This document shows positions 43,920 to 55,830 of a stretch of DNA of 64,000 bases, one piece after another. Origin of the DNA: Siphonodentalium dalli. Lineage: Eukaryota; Mollusca; Scaphopoda; Gadilida; Siphonodentaliidae. Position numbers and translations under genes: made by a program. Within the stretch, counting starts at the first letter, position 1, and each line of letters starts with the position of its first letter. The DNA lies in assembly GCA_032622095.1 (NCBI GenBank), contig CP136061.1, forward strand, positions 201,118,244 to 201,182,243, read 5' to 3'. Below the pieces are notes generated by a model. The model searched no databases and had not been told where the DNA came from. It saw only the letters and a list, made by a program, of their open reading frames with translations.

Positions 43920-45240
43920 AGTGTGTCTGTCATTTGCAGAATGAGGTCCTCAGAGGGTGAATTTGGTGATGCTAGCCCGCTGTGCGGGATAGCATCACAA
44001 AAAGCGTGTCTGTTCCTACATTGTGCATGCCTGGCCTCAAGCAACACAATGTATTATACAATCAAGCCTTGAAATAGTGTGATAGTGTGTCTGTCATTTG
44101 CAGAATGAGGTCCTCAGAGGGTGAATTTAGTGACGCTATCCCGCACAGCGGCCTAGCATCAATAAATTCACCATCTGGCGACCTCATTCTGATAAGGCCC
44201 TCAACTGCTATTGAAGACCTAGAATAAGATTGAAGTTCCCCAGTTGAAGTTGGTGATGTTCACCCATTGGGCACCTCATTTATGAATTTTATCTTCTGCA
44301 AATTAGGGGATATAGAAATTTCCTAAAAGGGAAATTTAACTAACAACAATGTAAATTTGATACTATAGATACTTCCCAGAAGATGAGACCTAAGCAGTAT
44401 GATGTCTCCAGAGGGTGAATTTGGTGATGCTAGCCCGCTGTGCGGGATAGCATCACAAAAAGCGTGTCTGTTCCTACATTGTGCATGCCTGGCCTCAAGC
44501 AACACAATGTATTATACAATCAAGCCTTGAAATAGTGTGATAGTGTGTCTGTCATTTGCAGAATGAGGTCCACAGAGGGTGAATTTAGTGACGCTATCCC
44601 ACACAGCGGGCTAGCATCACTAAATTCACCCTCTGGGGACCTCATTCTGATAAGGCCCTCGACTGCTATGGAAGACCTAGAATAAGATTGAAGTTCCCCA
44701 GTTGAAGTTGGTGATGTTCACCATTGGGCACCTCAATAATGAATTTTATCTTCTGCAAATAAGGGGATATAGAAACTTCCTAGAAGGGAAATTTAACTAA
44801 CAACAATGTAAATTTGATACTATAGATACTTCCCAGAAGATGAGGCCTAATCAGAATGAGGTCTCCAGATGGTGAATTTGGTGATGCTAGCCCGCTGTGT
44901 GGGATAGCATCAATAAAAGCATGTCTGTTCCTACATTGTGCATGTCTGGCCTCAAGCAACACAATGTATTATATAATCAAGCCTTGAAATAGTGTGATAG
45001 TGTGTCTGTCATTTGCAGAATGAGGTCCTCAGAGGGTGAATTTAGTGACGCTATCCCGCACAGCGGGCTAGCATCACTAAATTCACCATCTGGTGACCTC
45101 ATTCTGCTAAGGCCCCCGACTGATATGGCAGACCTACATGTAGGATAAGATTGAAGATAGAAACTTCATAGAAGGGAAATGTAACTAACAACAATGTAAA
45201 TTTGATACTATAGATACTTCCCAGAAGATGAGTTCTAATA
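43920..45240 (+). repeat. Three tandem units of about 457 bp carrying palindromic hairpin modules
   Basis: 'gcgtgtctgttcctacattg' recurs at 44004, 44462 and (one change) 44919. Each unit holds one complete palindrome of about 90 bp, in which AATGAGGTCC, AGAGGGTGAATTTAGTGA and 'gct.gcccgc' pair with their complements around a GCGGG/CCCGC core (44102-44190, 44563-44650, 45018-45105), and one half-palindrome ending in 'gcatcacaaaa'. The array is interrupted at 45240 by the foldback element and resumes at 51191. Confidence 0.85.
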
Positions 45241-45779
45241 GAGGAGCGGCCAAACGCCAAAAGTGGTCGGATACCCCTACCCTCGGTAGAACAAGTTGAA
45301 ACCAACCTTTTCTGGAAGGTAAATATATATCATTTATGGAAATGATTCTTGGCCTTGCCGGAATTGGTGGCAGCTATGTATGGTAAGACTATTTGTGGAG
45401 GTACCCTACCGAAAAATTAGCCTGTTTTCAGCGGTTGGCCAGCTATACACAATTGGTTAAAAGTTAAGCACATCACAAAAAACAGAACGTTTTATTTGTT
45501 ATTATGTGGTACATGGTGATATTAGATGGGAACGTACTTATTTGTTCTGGTTTGTTTGAGATTTCACGACGTCATGGTAGAGAATGTAACGTTATGCGTC
45601 AAAAAATCATGACGATTCAGAGAAACTGTCGCCCGTCAACTCTGTACAAAACTAGCACGCTGAATTGAGCTTATCTTGTCATATATGTTTGGAAAGAATG
45701 GAGTATTTTCTACCCGAAGGTATTAATTTTATTACCCTATCCCTACAAATATTGTAATTAATTGGAAAAAACTTACCCC

Positions 45780-46690
45780 TCCCCCAATGTAATAAAATGC
45801 TGAGTATAGCCATCGCCTGGGATTGGATCCCAGAATGATAGAATAGTGCGTTGTATTTCCTTTTATTTCGTGTAAAATTCGAATTTCCAACCATATTCAC
45901 CATTAGAAGAGTATCAAAATCCAAGATGGCGTCCAATATGGCCATCAGTTTTTATTTTAAGACTCTGTGGAGCGACATACGAAAAATCCCGAAAAGGAAA
46001 GTCCCCAGTGGTAAAATCCATATTATTGTAGTGACTACATAGAATAACATTTTATATCAAACATTAATTTGACCATTAATACATCTTTTCAATTGGTAAG
46101 CTAATAGGTAGAACTGTATCCCTCCATCCAATGTCATAAAATTCGAAATAAAGTTATCGACTGGGATTGGAACCACGAGTGATAGCATTATGCGCAGTAT
46201 GTTGTTTTATTTATTGTACAACACACATACGAAGTGACAGGTATGAATGTCCATCCATATTCACTATTAGAAGAGTATGATACAACAAAATGGCGTCCAA
46301 TATGGCGTCCAATTTTAATTGTACCACTTAGCGAACGCACATACAAACGAATTAAAATGGAACGTCCCCTGTGGCATATTGTATATCATTGAAGTGACTA
46401 CATAGACGATATATCATAGGGTACAGTAGTTGCACCGTTAGTCTATCTTATCAGTTGGAGAATTAGTAAACAAAAACGTAATCAACACCCAGTCACAAAC
46501 GTCCACATAATGGCGGCACTTGTGACTATAGTCCAGAATGCAAAGAATTAAGCAAATCGATCGGAATTACTTTGTGTTGAATACAACGAAGAAACATAAA
46601 ATGTAAAATTTGCATCCACATCTGGTCTTAGTAGACAACCAAAATCCAAGATGACGCCCAATATGACGGCTAATTTTAATGCCAACACGC
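45780..46690 (+). repeat. Left-arm tandem units of the foldback element
   Basis: Two to three units of about 350-370 bp each carry 'tgggattgga.cc', 'attagaagagtat', a 'caagatggcgtccaatatgg' block, and 'agtgactacatag'. These are matched in reverse order at 49740-50640. Confidence 0.75.
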
Positions 46691-49600
46691 TGCGAACAAT
46701 GAATACGGAAGTCGGTCAAAATGTATCATACGGCAGTTTGAAGCGATATATTGTTTAGATTGTGTGTTTATATTAGACGTCGATATGTTGTGTTTGAGTG
46801 ATGGTGGTAAGACAAAATGTTTTTCAGATAAAGCTTTGACGTGATTGTCTCAAATTAACTTCCATAATTGGTCGATCAGCTCCGTAAGGGCGGGTAAGCC
46901 GTGTCTTTCCATTGGTTTGGTGGTATCCTACATCAGGTTCCAAATGTCACACCCCAGGATTAATACTGGATGGAAATTTGAATTTGTTGAATGTTTAGGT
47001 TGTTTTGTTTAACTTTTATCAGGAACTTTATATCAAATATTTGGAGAAAGACAAACCTACCAAAAATAAAAAGAATGACTTAAATAGTTTAATTTGCCTA
47101 ATCGTGTATCGTGTACTGATCTCCAATGCACATTTGACTATTGTTTGACACATTTGATGTCATTTTGGGACGTTAAGTAAGAAAAGAATAAACAATATGT
47201 AGACAACTGGTAATAATAGAGGATGGTCATTGACCGTTACAAATAATCATGCACTCTATGCGGTACGACGTGATGTTGTAATGTTCAATACTAACATATT
47301 GCTATCATTAATATATTGTGATAGTCTTGAATGTGCAGTCCTCCTTAACATGTCCTTTTGAATTTTCACCAACATTTTCAGAGAGCCTTGCAACAGTTTG
47401 GCCACATGAAACGTTAAATAACAGAATCACCATCTGTTGTTTTATGCAGTAACGCAAAAAACAAAAATGGCATACATGTTGAAATCCAGTAAATAAGATA
47501 TCTGATCGATCTCTGGTTTTGCCAAAGTTGGATATGAGTCCACGAGCAATCAAAGTTCACACATCATAGTAAATACCTATTAACGATACACGAAATTCAT
47601 CATCGCACACACAAAATGCTCTTTAATGACATAACATGGGACCACAATGTCCATATAATGCAATCAGCGTACAATGGTTTATAAATAGGCGTTATAGTGA
47701 TCGAGAGGTTGCTGCTTTGTATAATCGTTCGAGTTTCGGCTCAGCATCAAACAAGAAAGCAACACCGCATACCTATGAATATAAGTTGTTCTCGCCATAT
47801 GTTGCTTGATGTGCATGTTTTTCCGTACATTGATATTTTAGTCCCGACTAATTTGTGAGTTAAATGGTTGTGAATGTCAATCGGATTCATATATGTTACA
47901 AACAGAAGATATTGAGTTTCCGGGCAAGACTAATTAAAATTCAATCTTCTATATCTCCGGCGGATATCATATCTGTATTAGTTCTTAGGGACGTGAGTCC
48001 TGACTATACATGTATAGCAATCCCTCATGCTAATACATTTTATTGATACATAGGTCATAGTGCGATAATCTCCATTGAACATGCACATTGGTGTTGCATT
48101 TATGATTGCGGTTAGATTATAATCATAATCACGCAACTCACAAGCAACCAAGAATGTCACTAAAACGTTTGTTTTATCCACGGTTCTTTTGAGTCTGGTG
48201 GCATTTGAAATGGATAAAATGGTAAGTAATGAAAATCTGTAGGCTATTAACACAATTGAAATGGCGACAGGCATAAGGCAATTCACAATAGACACTCGTC
48301 ATTAGTCTTGATATATAGATATCCAAATTGTGTTTACGGTTTGGTCCATGGCGACTAGGCCATATCACGACATACATTGTATTCTTATGGGTGGCGGAAA
48401 GACAGTGCCGATCTTACCGCGGAAGCAATATACTCAGTCCATACATAAGCCACCTACCCCCAAACTGGCAGATATTCGAAAGTTGGTTTCACTTAACATG
48501 GACCTCATATCAGTGTTACTGATCGGGATTTATAACACCTTCGTCGTCGATCTGGTGTGTTATGGGGATACACATAACTGAGTGTAAGTCAATGTGATGT
48601 AATCAACTAAAAATCACTGGTGTATAGTGTTGTGTTCTTGTTCACCCAGAATAGTCATTTTTGTTTCTCAAGAAAACCTGGACATGCCATGCTCAAGTGC
48701 CCATTGCTGTGAATGCATAGAATCACATTGTATGACTCATTAAATGAAAATATGGGAATAATAATTGTATTTCTAAGATCCATCTGTCTCTATAAACATC
48801 TCGTCACTGGAGTCATGTTTAACCTTTAGTCACTGAACGTTAATTGAATGGTAAGCCATCAGAGCCATGTAATTTTTATGATTGATAAAAGCAAATGTTG
48901 CTCATCTTTATGAAGATAACATATATGTTAATGTTATTCTATTCCAAAATAGTATTATTGAAAAGTTAACTTATCGACTATCGGCACCAGAGCAAACCAT
49001 TTGAACGGTTGTTGAAAACAACTGGCACTTCAACAACAAATCCAGCGCAAAGCATCACAAAAGGAAGTCTTTTTTCTGGCTGTTGTACTTCTTCGCAAAA
49101 TTGAAATGACATCTAAATTATGGGATGCCATCTTGTATTTTGAGATCCATCTTATAGCGAGTGTGGTTCTAACATAATTATGTCGCACTAAACGATACGA
49201 TACGATTTATTTGCATAAACACCAATATGCTAACAATACAATTCATAATAAAACAATAAACAATTAATAGTAAAAAAAATACATGTGAACACTAAATGAC
49301 ATCTACAACTGCGCATTTGTTGTTTTATTCTTGGTTAGGATTCTCAGAGATACCTTTGTGCACATTGTTTTAACTTTCGATATGAGGAATGTTGAGTTTT
49401 GTGTTTATTATTTCGCAAATTAAAAGATATGTTGATAACAGAACTACTACTTCATATGACTATTGTAATGAAATGAATGTGATGAATCGACTCAATATAT
49501 ATACAACTGGAGACGTCATTTGTCCTGATTTCCCGTATTTGTTTTCACGAAGTGTTATAAATTCGAGACATGACAAAGCTCGTCTAATTTTTTGTTTCTA

Positions 49601-49739
49601 TAGTTGACCACCACATTTTGGTCTCCGTCATCACGCAAACACTAAATTGCCATGTAATAATGGAAACATACACATAAGTAATAACACATGAGACGTTTAT
49701 TTGCCCGCATATCGTACTAGTTGTTTACAAAGTGTTGAC
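46691..49739. other. Middle of the foldback element, no recognisable coding
   Basis: Scattered short frames (for example 48330-48581 +) resemble no transposase or other family I know. No catalytic DDE/D pattern could be assembled by eye. Confidence 0.45.
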
Positions 49740-50640
49740 ATTAACCTTAAATGCCATATTGGCCGCCATTATGGCGCAATAGTGGGTGTGACTTCAAACT
49801 TTTTGTTTCTTTATCGTATTCAGCAGAAATGAAATCCAAAATGTATGCTCATTTCTTCTTGGCCTGTACTACAATCCACAGTGGCCCATTTGTGTGGAAG
49901 TTTGTGACTGTAGGGGTGATCAAGTTTTTGTCTAATTATTTCATCAATTGATAATAAAGATCAATGCTGAATCTAATGTTTGATATGAAATGTTCTATGT
50001 AGTCAGTATAATTATATATAATATACCACTGGGGACATTTCTTTTCTGAATTTGTCGTATGTCCGTTCACTAAGTCTTGAATTTAAAATTGGCCGCCATA
50101 TTGAACGCCATCTTCGATTATGATACTCTTTTAATAACAAATTTGGATGGCAATTTCTCTGGCCAATTTGCATGTGTATTCTACATTTAATAAAACAAAA
50201 TACTGCGCATTATGCGATCATTCGTGGTTCCAATCCCAAGCGACAACTTTGGTTCGAATTTTATGACATTGAACGGCGGAATAATTGTTTTACTTTTATT
50301 TTTCCAATTGATAAGATGTATTATTGGTGAAACTAATGTTTCATATGAAATACTATTCTATATGGTCATTAAAATAATATACATTTTACCACTTGGGACG
50401 TTCCTTTTCAGAATTTTTCGTATGTCGCTTCACTAAGTCTTAAAATAAAAACTGAATGCCATATTGGACGCCATCTTGGAGTTTGATACTTATCTAATAG
50501 TGAATATGGTTGGAAATTTGCATTTTACACTTGTTATGTGTGTTCTACACTAAGTAAAAGGAAATACTACGCTCTATTCTATCATTCTGGGATCCAACCC
50601 CCGGCGATGGCTATATTTAACATTTTATGACATTGGGGGG
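49740..50640 (-). repeat. Right-arm tandem units of the foldback element
   Basis: Reverse-complement counterparts of the left-arm units: 'gccatattggacgccatctt' at about 50457, 'gccgccatattgaacgccat' at about 50093, and a more diverged third near 49751. Confidence 0.75.
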
Positions 50641-51190
50641 GGGGGTTAAGTTTTTGCCTATTATTGCTAAATTTGTAGGGTCAGGAAAATAAACTTAATA
50701 CCTTCGGGTAGAAAATTCTCCATTCTTTCCAAACATATATGATAAGATAAGCTCAATCCAGCGTGCTAGTTTTGTAGAGTTGACGGGCGACAGTTTCTCT
50801 GAATCGTCATGATGTTTTGACGCATAACGTTACATTCTCCACCATGACGTCGTGAAATCTCAAACAAACCAGAAAAAATAACAACGCTCCGATCTAGTAT
50901 CACCATGTAGCCCATAATAACAAATAGAACATTCTGTTTTTGGTGATGTGCTTAACTTTTAACCAATTGTGTATAGCTGGCCAACCGCTGAAAACAGGCT
51001 TATTTTTCGGTAGGTACCTTCACAAATAGTCTTGCTATACATAGCTGCCACCAATTCCGGCAAGGCCAAGAATCATTTTCATAAATTATATATATTTACC
51101 TTTCAGAAAAATTTGGTTTCAACTTGTTCTACCGAGGGTAGGGGTATCTCGAAAACTAAGGCCCTTTTTGGATTTGGCCGCTCCTCTATA

Positions 51191-51490
51191 AGCAGAATGA
51201 GGTCTCCATATGGTGAATTTGGTGATGCTAGGCCGCTGTGCGGGATAGCATCACTAAATTCACCCTCTGAGGACCTCATTCTGCAAATGACAGACACACT
51301 ATCACCCTGCAAATGACATTAGTCCTGATATGAACTTCTGGGAAGTATTTATAGTATCAAATTTACATTGTTGTTAGTTAAATTTCCCTTCTAGGAAGTT
51401 TCTATATCCCCTAATTTGCAGAAGATAAAATTCATAAATGAGGAGCCCAATGGGTGAATATCACCAACTTCAACTGGGGAACTTAAATCT
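51191..51490 (+). repeat. Continuation of the interrupted hairpin-module array
   Basis: A near-complete palindrome (51195-51284) is followed by a reversed copy of the 'cttcccagaagatgag...' segment (51335-51420). The array therefore also contains an orientation change here. Confidence 0.7.
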
Positions 51491-51494
51491 TATC

Positions 51495-52477
51495 CTTATC
51501 AGATTTGTGAAAATGGGATCACAAAGTCAAATAAGGGCAGAGCCAGAGACTTAACTATTTCACTACATAGTAATTCTTAAAATATGTTTGCAAGAACTAG
51601 TTGGCTTATATAGAATGGAATGTTCTTCCTTGACTGCAATTCAGATTTTTTTAAATGGGGTCACCTGGTCAATAGGGGCCAAGCGAAGGACAGTTTCCCT
51701 CTCAATATGCTTCCTTCACAAGGACCATCAGGTCTATTTTACTGGTATTTATGATATGTATGAAGGGTTCTTTGGTGTCTGGGATTCAAATTTATTCAGA
51801 TGGGGTCACCAGGTTAAATAGGGTGGGACCAGGGACATAACTACATGTCTCTATAGTAATTCTTAAAATGTCTTCTCAAGAGAGTTTGGACTATTTAGCT
51901 TACATATAGCATGGAGGAATCAGGAGGATCCTTTAGTGACTGAGATTCAGATTTGTTAAAATGAGGTCAACCAGTCAAGAAATGGCAGGCTATGGGGAGT
52001 TAACACTTTTGTGTCTAATAAAATCATTGAAATACCAAATTCATTAAAACATCTACCTTGGAACCACCTGACTGATTGGTCTGACATACATGTATTGTGT
52101 TTTGGGCCCATGGATAATTGGGCTTCAAACATGTCTAAATGGTTTTAGAAAAAGGCGCTTGTGAGATTGGAAATTTCAAACAATTGAGAAAGTTTGAGGT
52201 GTCGGTTGTGAAATTCCAACCTAAGACTTGGGAGTCTGGAGCCCGGTCGGGAGGGGACTTGTTGAGCTGGAGGAGGGGGGTGATCAGTAGTGTACAGTTG
52301 GCAATTTCAAGGTGGATTTTCACCAATCTACATACTTGAAGTCTCTCTAGCCACATATCCTGTTTAAATCTACTTCTTTTAAAGTGATTATGAAAAGTGC
52401 TGACTGTTTTGGTCTCCAGAGTCCCAGTCTTATCAGTCTTTGCAGTCTGGTGAGCGACCCCACAGTCATTGACTGTA
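51495..52477 (+). repeat. Copy of 56415-57364 (AGCTCACC-family 3' portion)
   Basis: Almost collinear with 56415-57364: 'acaaagtcaaataagggcag', 'ttcacaaggaccatcaggtc', 'cttgggagtctggagcccgg', 'gaccccacagtcattgactg'. The last 300 bp resemble the CAGGGATGTGG family. Confidence 0.8.
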
Positions 52478-52487
52478 TTGTATATAT

Positions 52488-52575
52488 GCAGAATGAGGTC
52501 CCCAGATGGTGAATTTAGTGACGCTATCCCACACAGCAGGCTAGCATCACCATATTCACCCTCTGGGGACCTCAT
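52488..52575. repeat. Palindromic hairpin module
   Basis: CAGAATGAGGTCCCCAGATG pairs with its complement ending near 52575 around a 'cacacagcaggctag' core. Same module as at 43.9-45.2 kb. Confidence 0.85.
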
Positions 52576-52759
52576 TCTCATCTTCTGAGAATTATCAATA
52601 GTCTCAATTAACATTGTTTTTAGTAACTTTTTCCCTTCTGTTCAGTTTCTTTATCCCCTAATCTGCAGAAGTTAAAATCCATAATTGAGGTGAACATCAT
52701 TAACTTCAACTGGGAACTTCAATCTGATCCTCGGTCTCTCATAGCAGTTGAGGCCTAAG

Positions 52760-52852
52760 CAGAATGAGGTTCCCAGAGGGGGAATTTTGTGATGCTAGCC
52801 TGCTGTGCTGGATAGCGTCACTAAATTCACCCTCTGGGAACCTCATTCTGCA
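52760..52852. repeat. Palindromic hairpin module
   Basis: CAGAATGAGGTTCCCAGAGG pairs with 'cctctgggaacctcattctg'; the core is 'gcctgctgtgctgg'. The compensating T-A change (GGTTCCC/GGGAACC) differs from the other copies yet keeps pairing. Confidence 0.85.
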
Positions 52853-52924
52853 ATTGTCAGAAACACTATATCCAGACTTGATCCACATAATTATCACTAA
52901 ACGATCAATATTAAAACATTACTA

Positions 52925-53060
52925 GCTTTACATCCCCTCCCGACCATATTTACATCCTCTCCCGACCCTATCTACATGTACATCCCCTCCGACCCTATTT
53001 ACATCCCCTCCCGACCCTATTTTAGTCCCCTCCCAACCCTATTTTAGTCCCTCTCGACCA
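52925..53060 (+). repeat. Minisatellite of about 22-25 bp units
   Basis: 'acatcccctcccgaccctat' or 'ttagtcccctcccaacccta' is repeated about six times with small differences. Confidence 0.85.
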
Positions 53061-53557
53061 TGCCTTGAAATAACACGGCTCGATTTAACTGGATTCACAT
53101 CGCAATTTACAATGCAATTTACAATTTCTGCAAAAAAATTTACATTGAAAAGAACATAGGTCTCATTTTCTGGGAAGTTACCTTTTCCCTTCTGTACAGC
53201 TTATATATCCCCTAATCAAGGTGACTAATGGGTGAACATCACCATCTTCAACTGGGGAACTTCAATCTTATCCCAGGTGTGCCACAGCAGTTGAGGTCAC
53301 TTGTCTCATTGAGAAGTGACTTCTCTCTCATATACCAGTATACATATTGGATCATAACAGGGTGATATTTGGGTGTGAATTGAACTTCAACCATTAATAC
53401 TTCTCCCTGATTTCTCCCTAATAATCAACCAGGGAAAAGTGACTTCTCATATTTTGAAATTTGGTGGGTAATATGTTCAGATATTATTTTCTGAACATTT
53501 CCCAAAGGAATTACTCATCAATGAGTATTTAGTACAGAAAGGGTTAACAATTATTAA
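53061..53557. other. No gene; repeat-derived segments
   Basis: It includes 'gggtgaacatcaccatcttc' (53231), a piece of the hairpin-array spacer, and 'gggttaacaattattaa', the left flank of the next MITE. Confidence 0.45.
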
Positions 53558-54145
53558 AGGGGTACTGTACACTAAGATAGGCGATTGTTTTATTTACTCC
53601 CATTGAAATAACTTTGAAGTTAGATTGTGTTCGTGTTATATGAGTTTCGTATAAACCTAATTTAGCGAAGAAAATATTGATCTTGGAAACAAAAATATTA
53701 CGATTTCAAACTACGCGCCATGTTTTTGACCTTCACCGGAGAAGACGCACATGTCGCAGGAAGAACCGGAAGTTCATTGCCCACAGCTTCGATTGATGCA
53801 TTCAATCTCTTCCATCGAACAATCTCACTCCCTATAAAATACTTGACGCTTTATGACTCTTGTTTCTTTCTCCTTCTTTTGCAGGTAACATGTTTTGTTT
53901 GCAACTCAATAATGTTCGCGAATGGCCGTCGATAAAAGACACGCAACATATGCGATTTCAAGAACGGTGACTCCAGCCATAAATGAATTTATATTAAATA
54001 ATTCAATTTTACTTTTACGATAGCATGTTAACCGGAACGTTTTCAGTAGACATCGTCGACTCAAATTAGTTATTTTATAATATAATATTCATATTAGATC
54101 GCTATTGTCACTGGGAATTTATTGAAATTGGGGTACAGTACCCCT
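53558..54145. mobile_element. TTAA-flanked MITE family 2
   Basis: It starts AGGGGTACTGTAC after TTAA (53554-53557) and ends GTACAGTACCCCT before TTAA (54146-54149). 588 bp, non-coding. A nearby paralogous site without the element confirms both boundaries (see findings). TTAA targets are used by piggyBac and Kolobok; the purine-starting end leans to Kolobok. Confidence 0.92.
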
Positions 54146-54168
54146 TTAATATATGGAGTTTGGTAATG

Positions 54169-54257
54169 TTTAACCCACATGGAGCCCCAGACAGATGGAA
54201 GCATGCACTACTGAGTGTCGTCTGCTCCAGTCTATGTGGGGCTCTCTATGGGTTAAA
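54169..54257. repeat. 89-bp hairpin MITE
   Basis: TTTAACCCA and 'ggagcccca' pair with 'tggggctc' and TGGGTTAAA across a loop containing 'gcatgcactactgag'. The flanks are near-identical direct repeats ('atatg.agtttggtaa'). Confidence 0.8.
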
Positions 54258-54467
54258 CAATTATTAATATATGAAGTTTGGTAACACGTACTTATACACT
54301 CTGAATACATTCATCCCATGATTGTTGTGGTGCTGTGAATAAATGTGGGGTTACATTTCTACCACAATCATGTATCTAAATTTTCTACTGGAAGTTACCA
54401 TTTCATACCAGTTGATCATGGGGAGGGGGGGGGGCGCCCCAGTTCAATGAGTCATTTACTTTACAGT

Positions 54468-54590
54468 ACACGAGTTTGGTAATACATATGTTCACTCTGA
54501 ATATAAACATACTTCACAATGTATCCTAATTTGGTAATACACTGATTAACATACTTCACAATGCACACGAGTTTGGTAACACACTGCAGT
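54468..54590 (+). repeat. Short direct repeats
   Basis: 'acgagtttggtaa.aca' and 'acatacttcacaatg' recur three and two times. Related to the flanks of the hairpin at 54169. Confidence 0.6.
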
Positions 54591-55830
54591 GATTAAAATC
54601 TTGCCTTATCGCCCACTAAACTTGACCTAACATGAAATACTTCAGAATTAAGTTAACAACAGTGAAACTATGTGTACCAGACTATAAAACCTCTGTATAT
54701 TATGCACGGGCACCAGGCTATAAATCTTATATATTATCCTCCTCATTCCTGTTTGAGATAAGTTTGTGAACAACTCCAGACACCTGACTGTTTCTAAATT
54801 GGTCTTTGTTATTTTCATAGTATTTATATCAGTAGATACCATTCCTTAATTATCTACAGGTAAATCATTTCTTGTGTAATTTTAAGGTATACTTGTAGCT
54901 CTACTGGCAATTGAGTTATGTGTATATCCAGGGTAAAATTTAGCTAGGTCAGTGGGGGGTAGGTATTCATAATATGGTTTTCATTGCAACGTAAATCAAT
55001 ATAAAAACAACAAATGGGAACCACCATGGGAACCTGTGCACCTGCAATTTTAATTTTGGTCAGACTTATTTTGGCCGAGTTATTGGTGTTCTTGACTTAG
55101 AATATTTTCATTTTTCTCAGTAATATGTTTTTACCAATTATTTGAGGTGAAGACACAAAAATTCACAAAAATCATGCAATCTTGAACTGAGACTGTCCCC
55201 TAATATGAAGTAAATTATTGATGTTCAAGTATAAACAAAGAAATATATTCCCTGCCGTGTTCGTTCAATGTTATAAAGTTTTCCTGTCAGAATGGGTCAG
55301 AACATCAAAACGTTCCCAGGTTTTGTACTGGTGGAATATGTTTTCTAGGGGCGTTAGCCAGAGTAGAAATTCATCGCATGATCTACCAGCCTAGTTGCTC
55401 AATCAGTGAGATGCATAGCACATAGTAGAGCACTGCGATTCGGGCATTATTACTTTGATTAAATTTGTTATTCGATTTGGATACATATAATCGCGATTTG
55501 ATTCAGCAAAAGTACACCATTTGCGTGGACGATGGGCGAAAAATCAAGGTACAAATTATTAGCGAGGTCCGCATAACTTATCTGACTCGTATGTGAATGT
55601 CCTGATGTCTGTTCTTGATGAAATACAGACGCAATTTGTCATCAGAGATGCTATAAGAATAATTTAGATAACTTGAACTATCGGATTCACACACAAATGG
55701 TGAGGTGAGTCCAATCTTGCAAAGAAGCCGTTCATCTTGTATGTGAGAGAAAGCCTCGATTCCAAATATGCATGCACAGATGTTCTATTCGATTTTACAC
55801 TACCAGTCACTCTGAGTAGTTCACTCCAGT
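54591..55830. other. No feature recognised
   Basis: No supported gene or repeat. Confidence 0.35.

Larger units (their letters stand above)
45243..51190. mobile_element. Foldback-type element, long inverted arms, 5.9 kb
   Basis: The ends are TAGAGGAGCGGCC and its complement. Inverted arms run from 45243 to about 46690 and from about 49740 to 51190; 37 consecutive outer bases match around 'ccaattgtgtatagctggcc'. The flanks are 'ctaa' on the left and 'taagcag' on the right, while uninterrupted sister units read 'cctaagcag', so the target duplication is TAA. Arms contain diverged tandem units. The 3-kb middle shows no transposase. Long-TIR elements with repeated arms are known as foldback or Galileo-like; a TAA duplication would fit a PIF/Harbinger-type enzyme. 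Both assignments are inference. Confidence 0.8.

Noticed and set aside
48330-48581. 83-codon frame in the foldback middle as a transposase
   Set aside because: No DDE/D-type or zinc-finger pattern; too short.
45810-50600. B-box-like 'ggttccaatcc' words in foldback arms
   Set aside because: No cloverleaf can be drawn around them; they belong to the arm tandem units.
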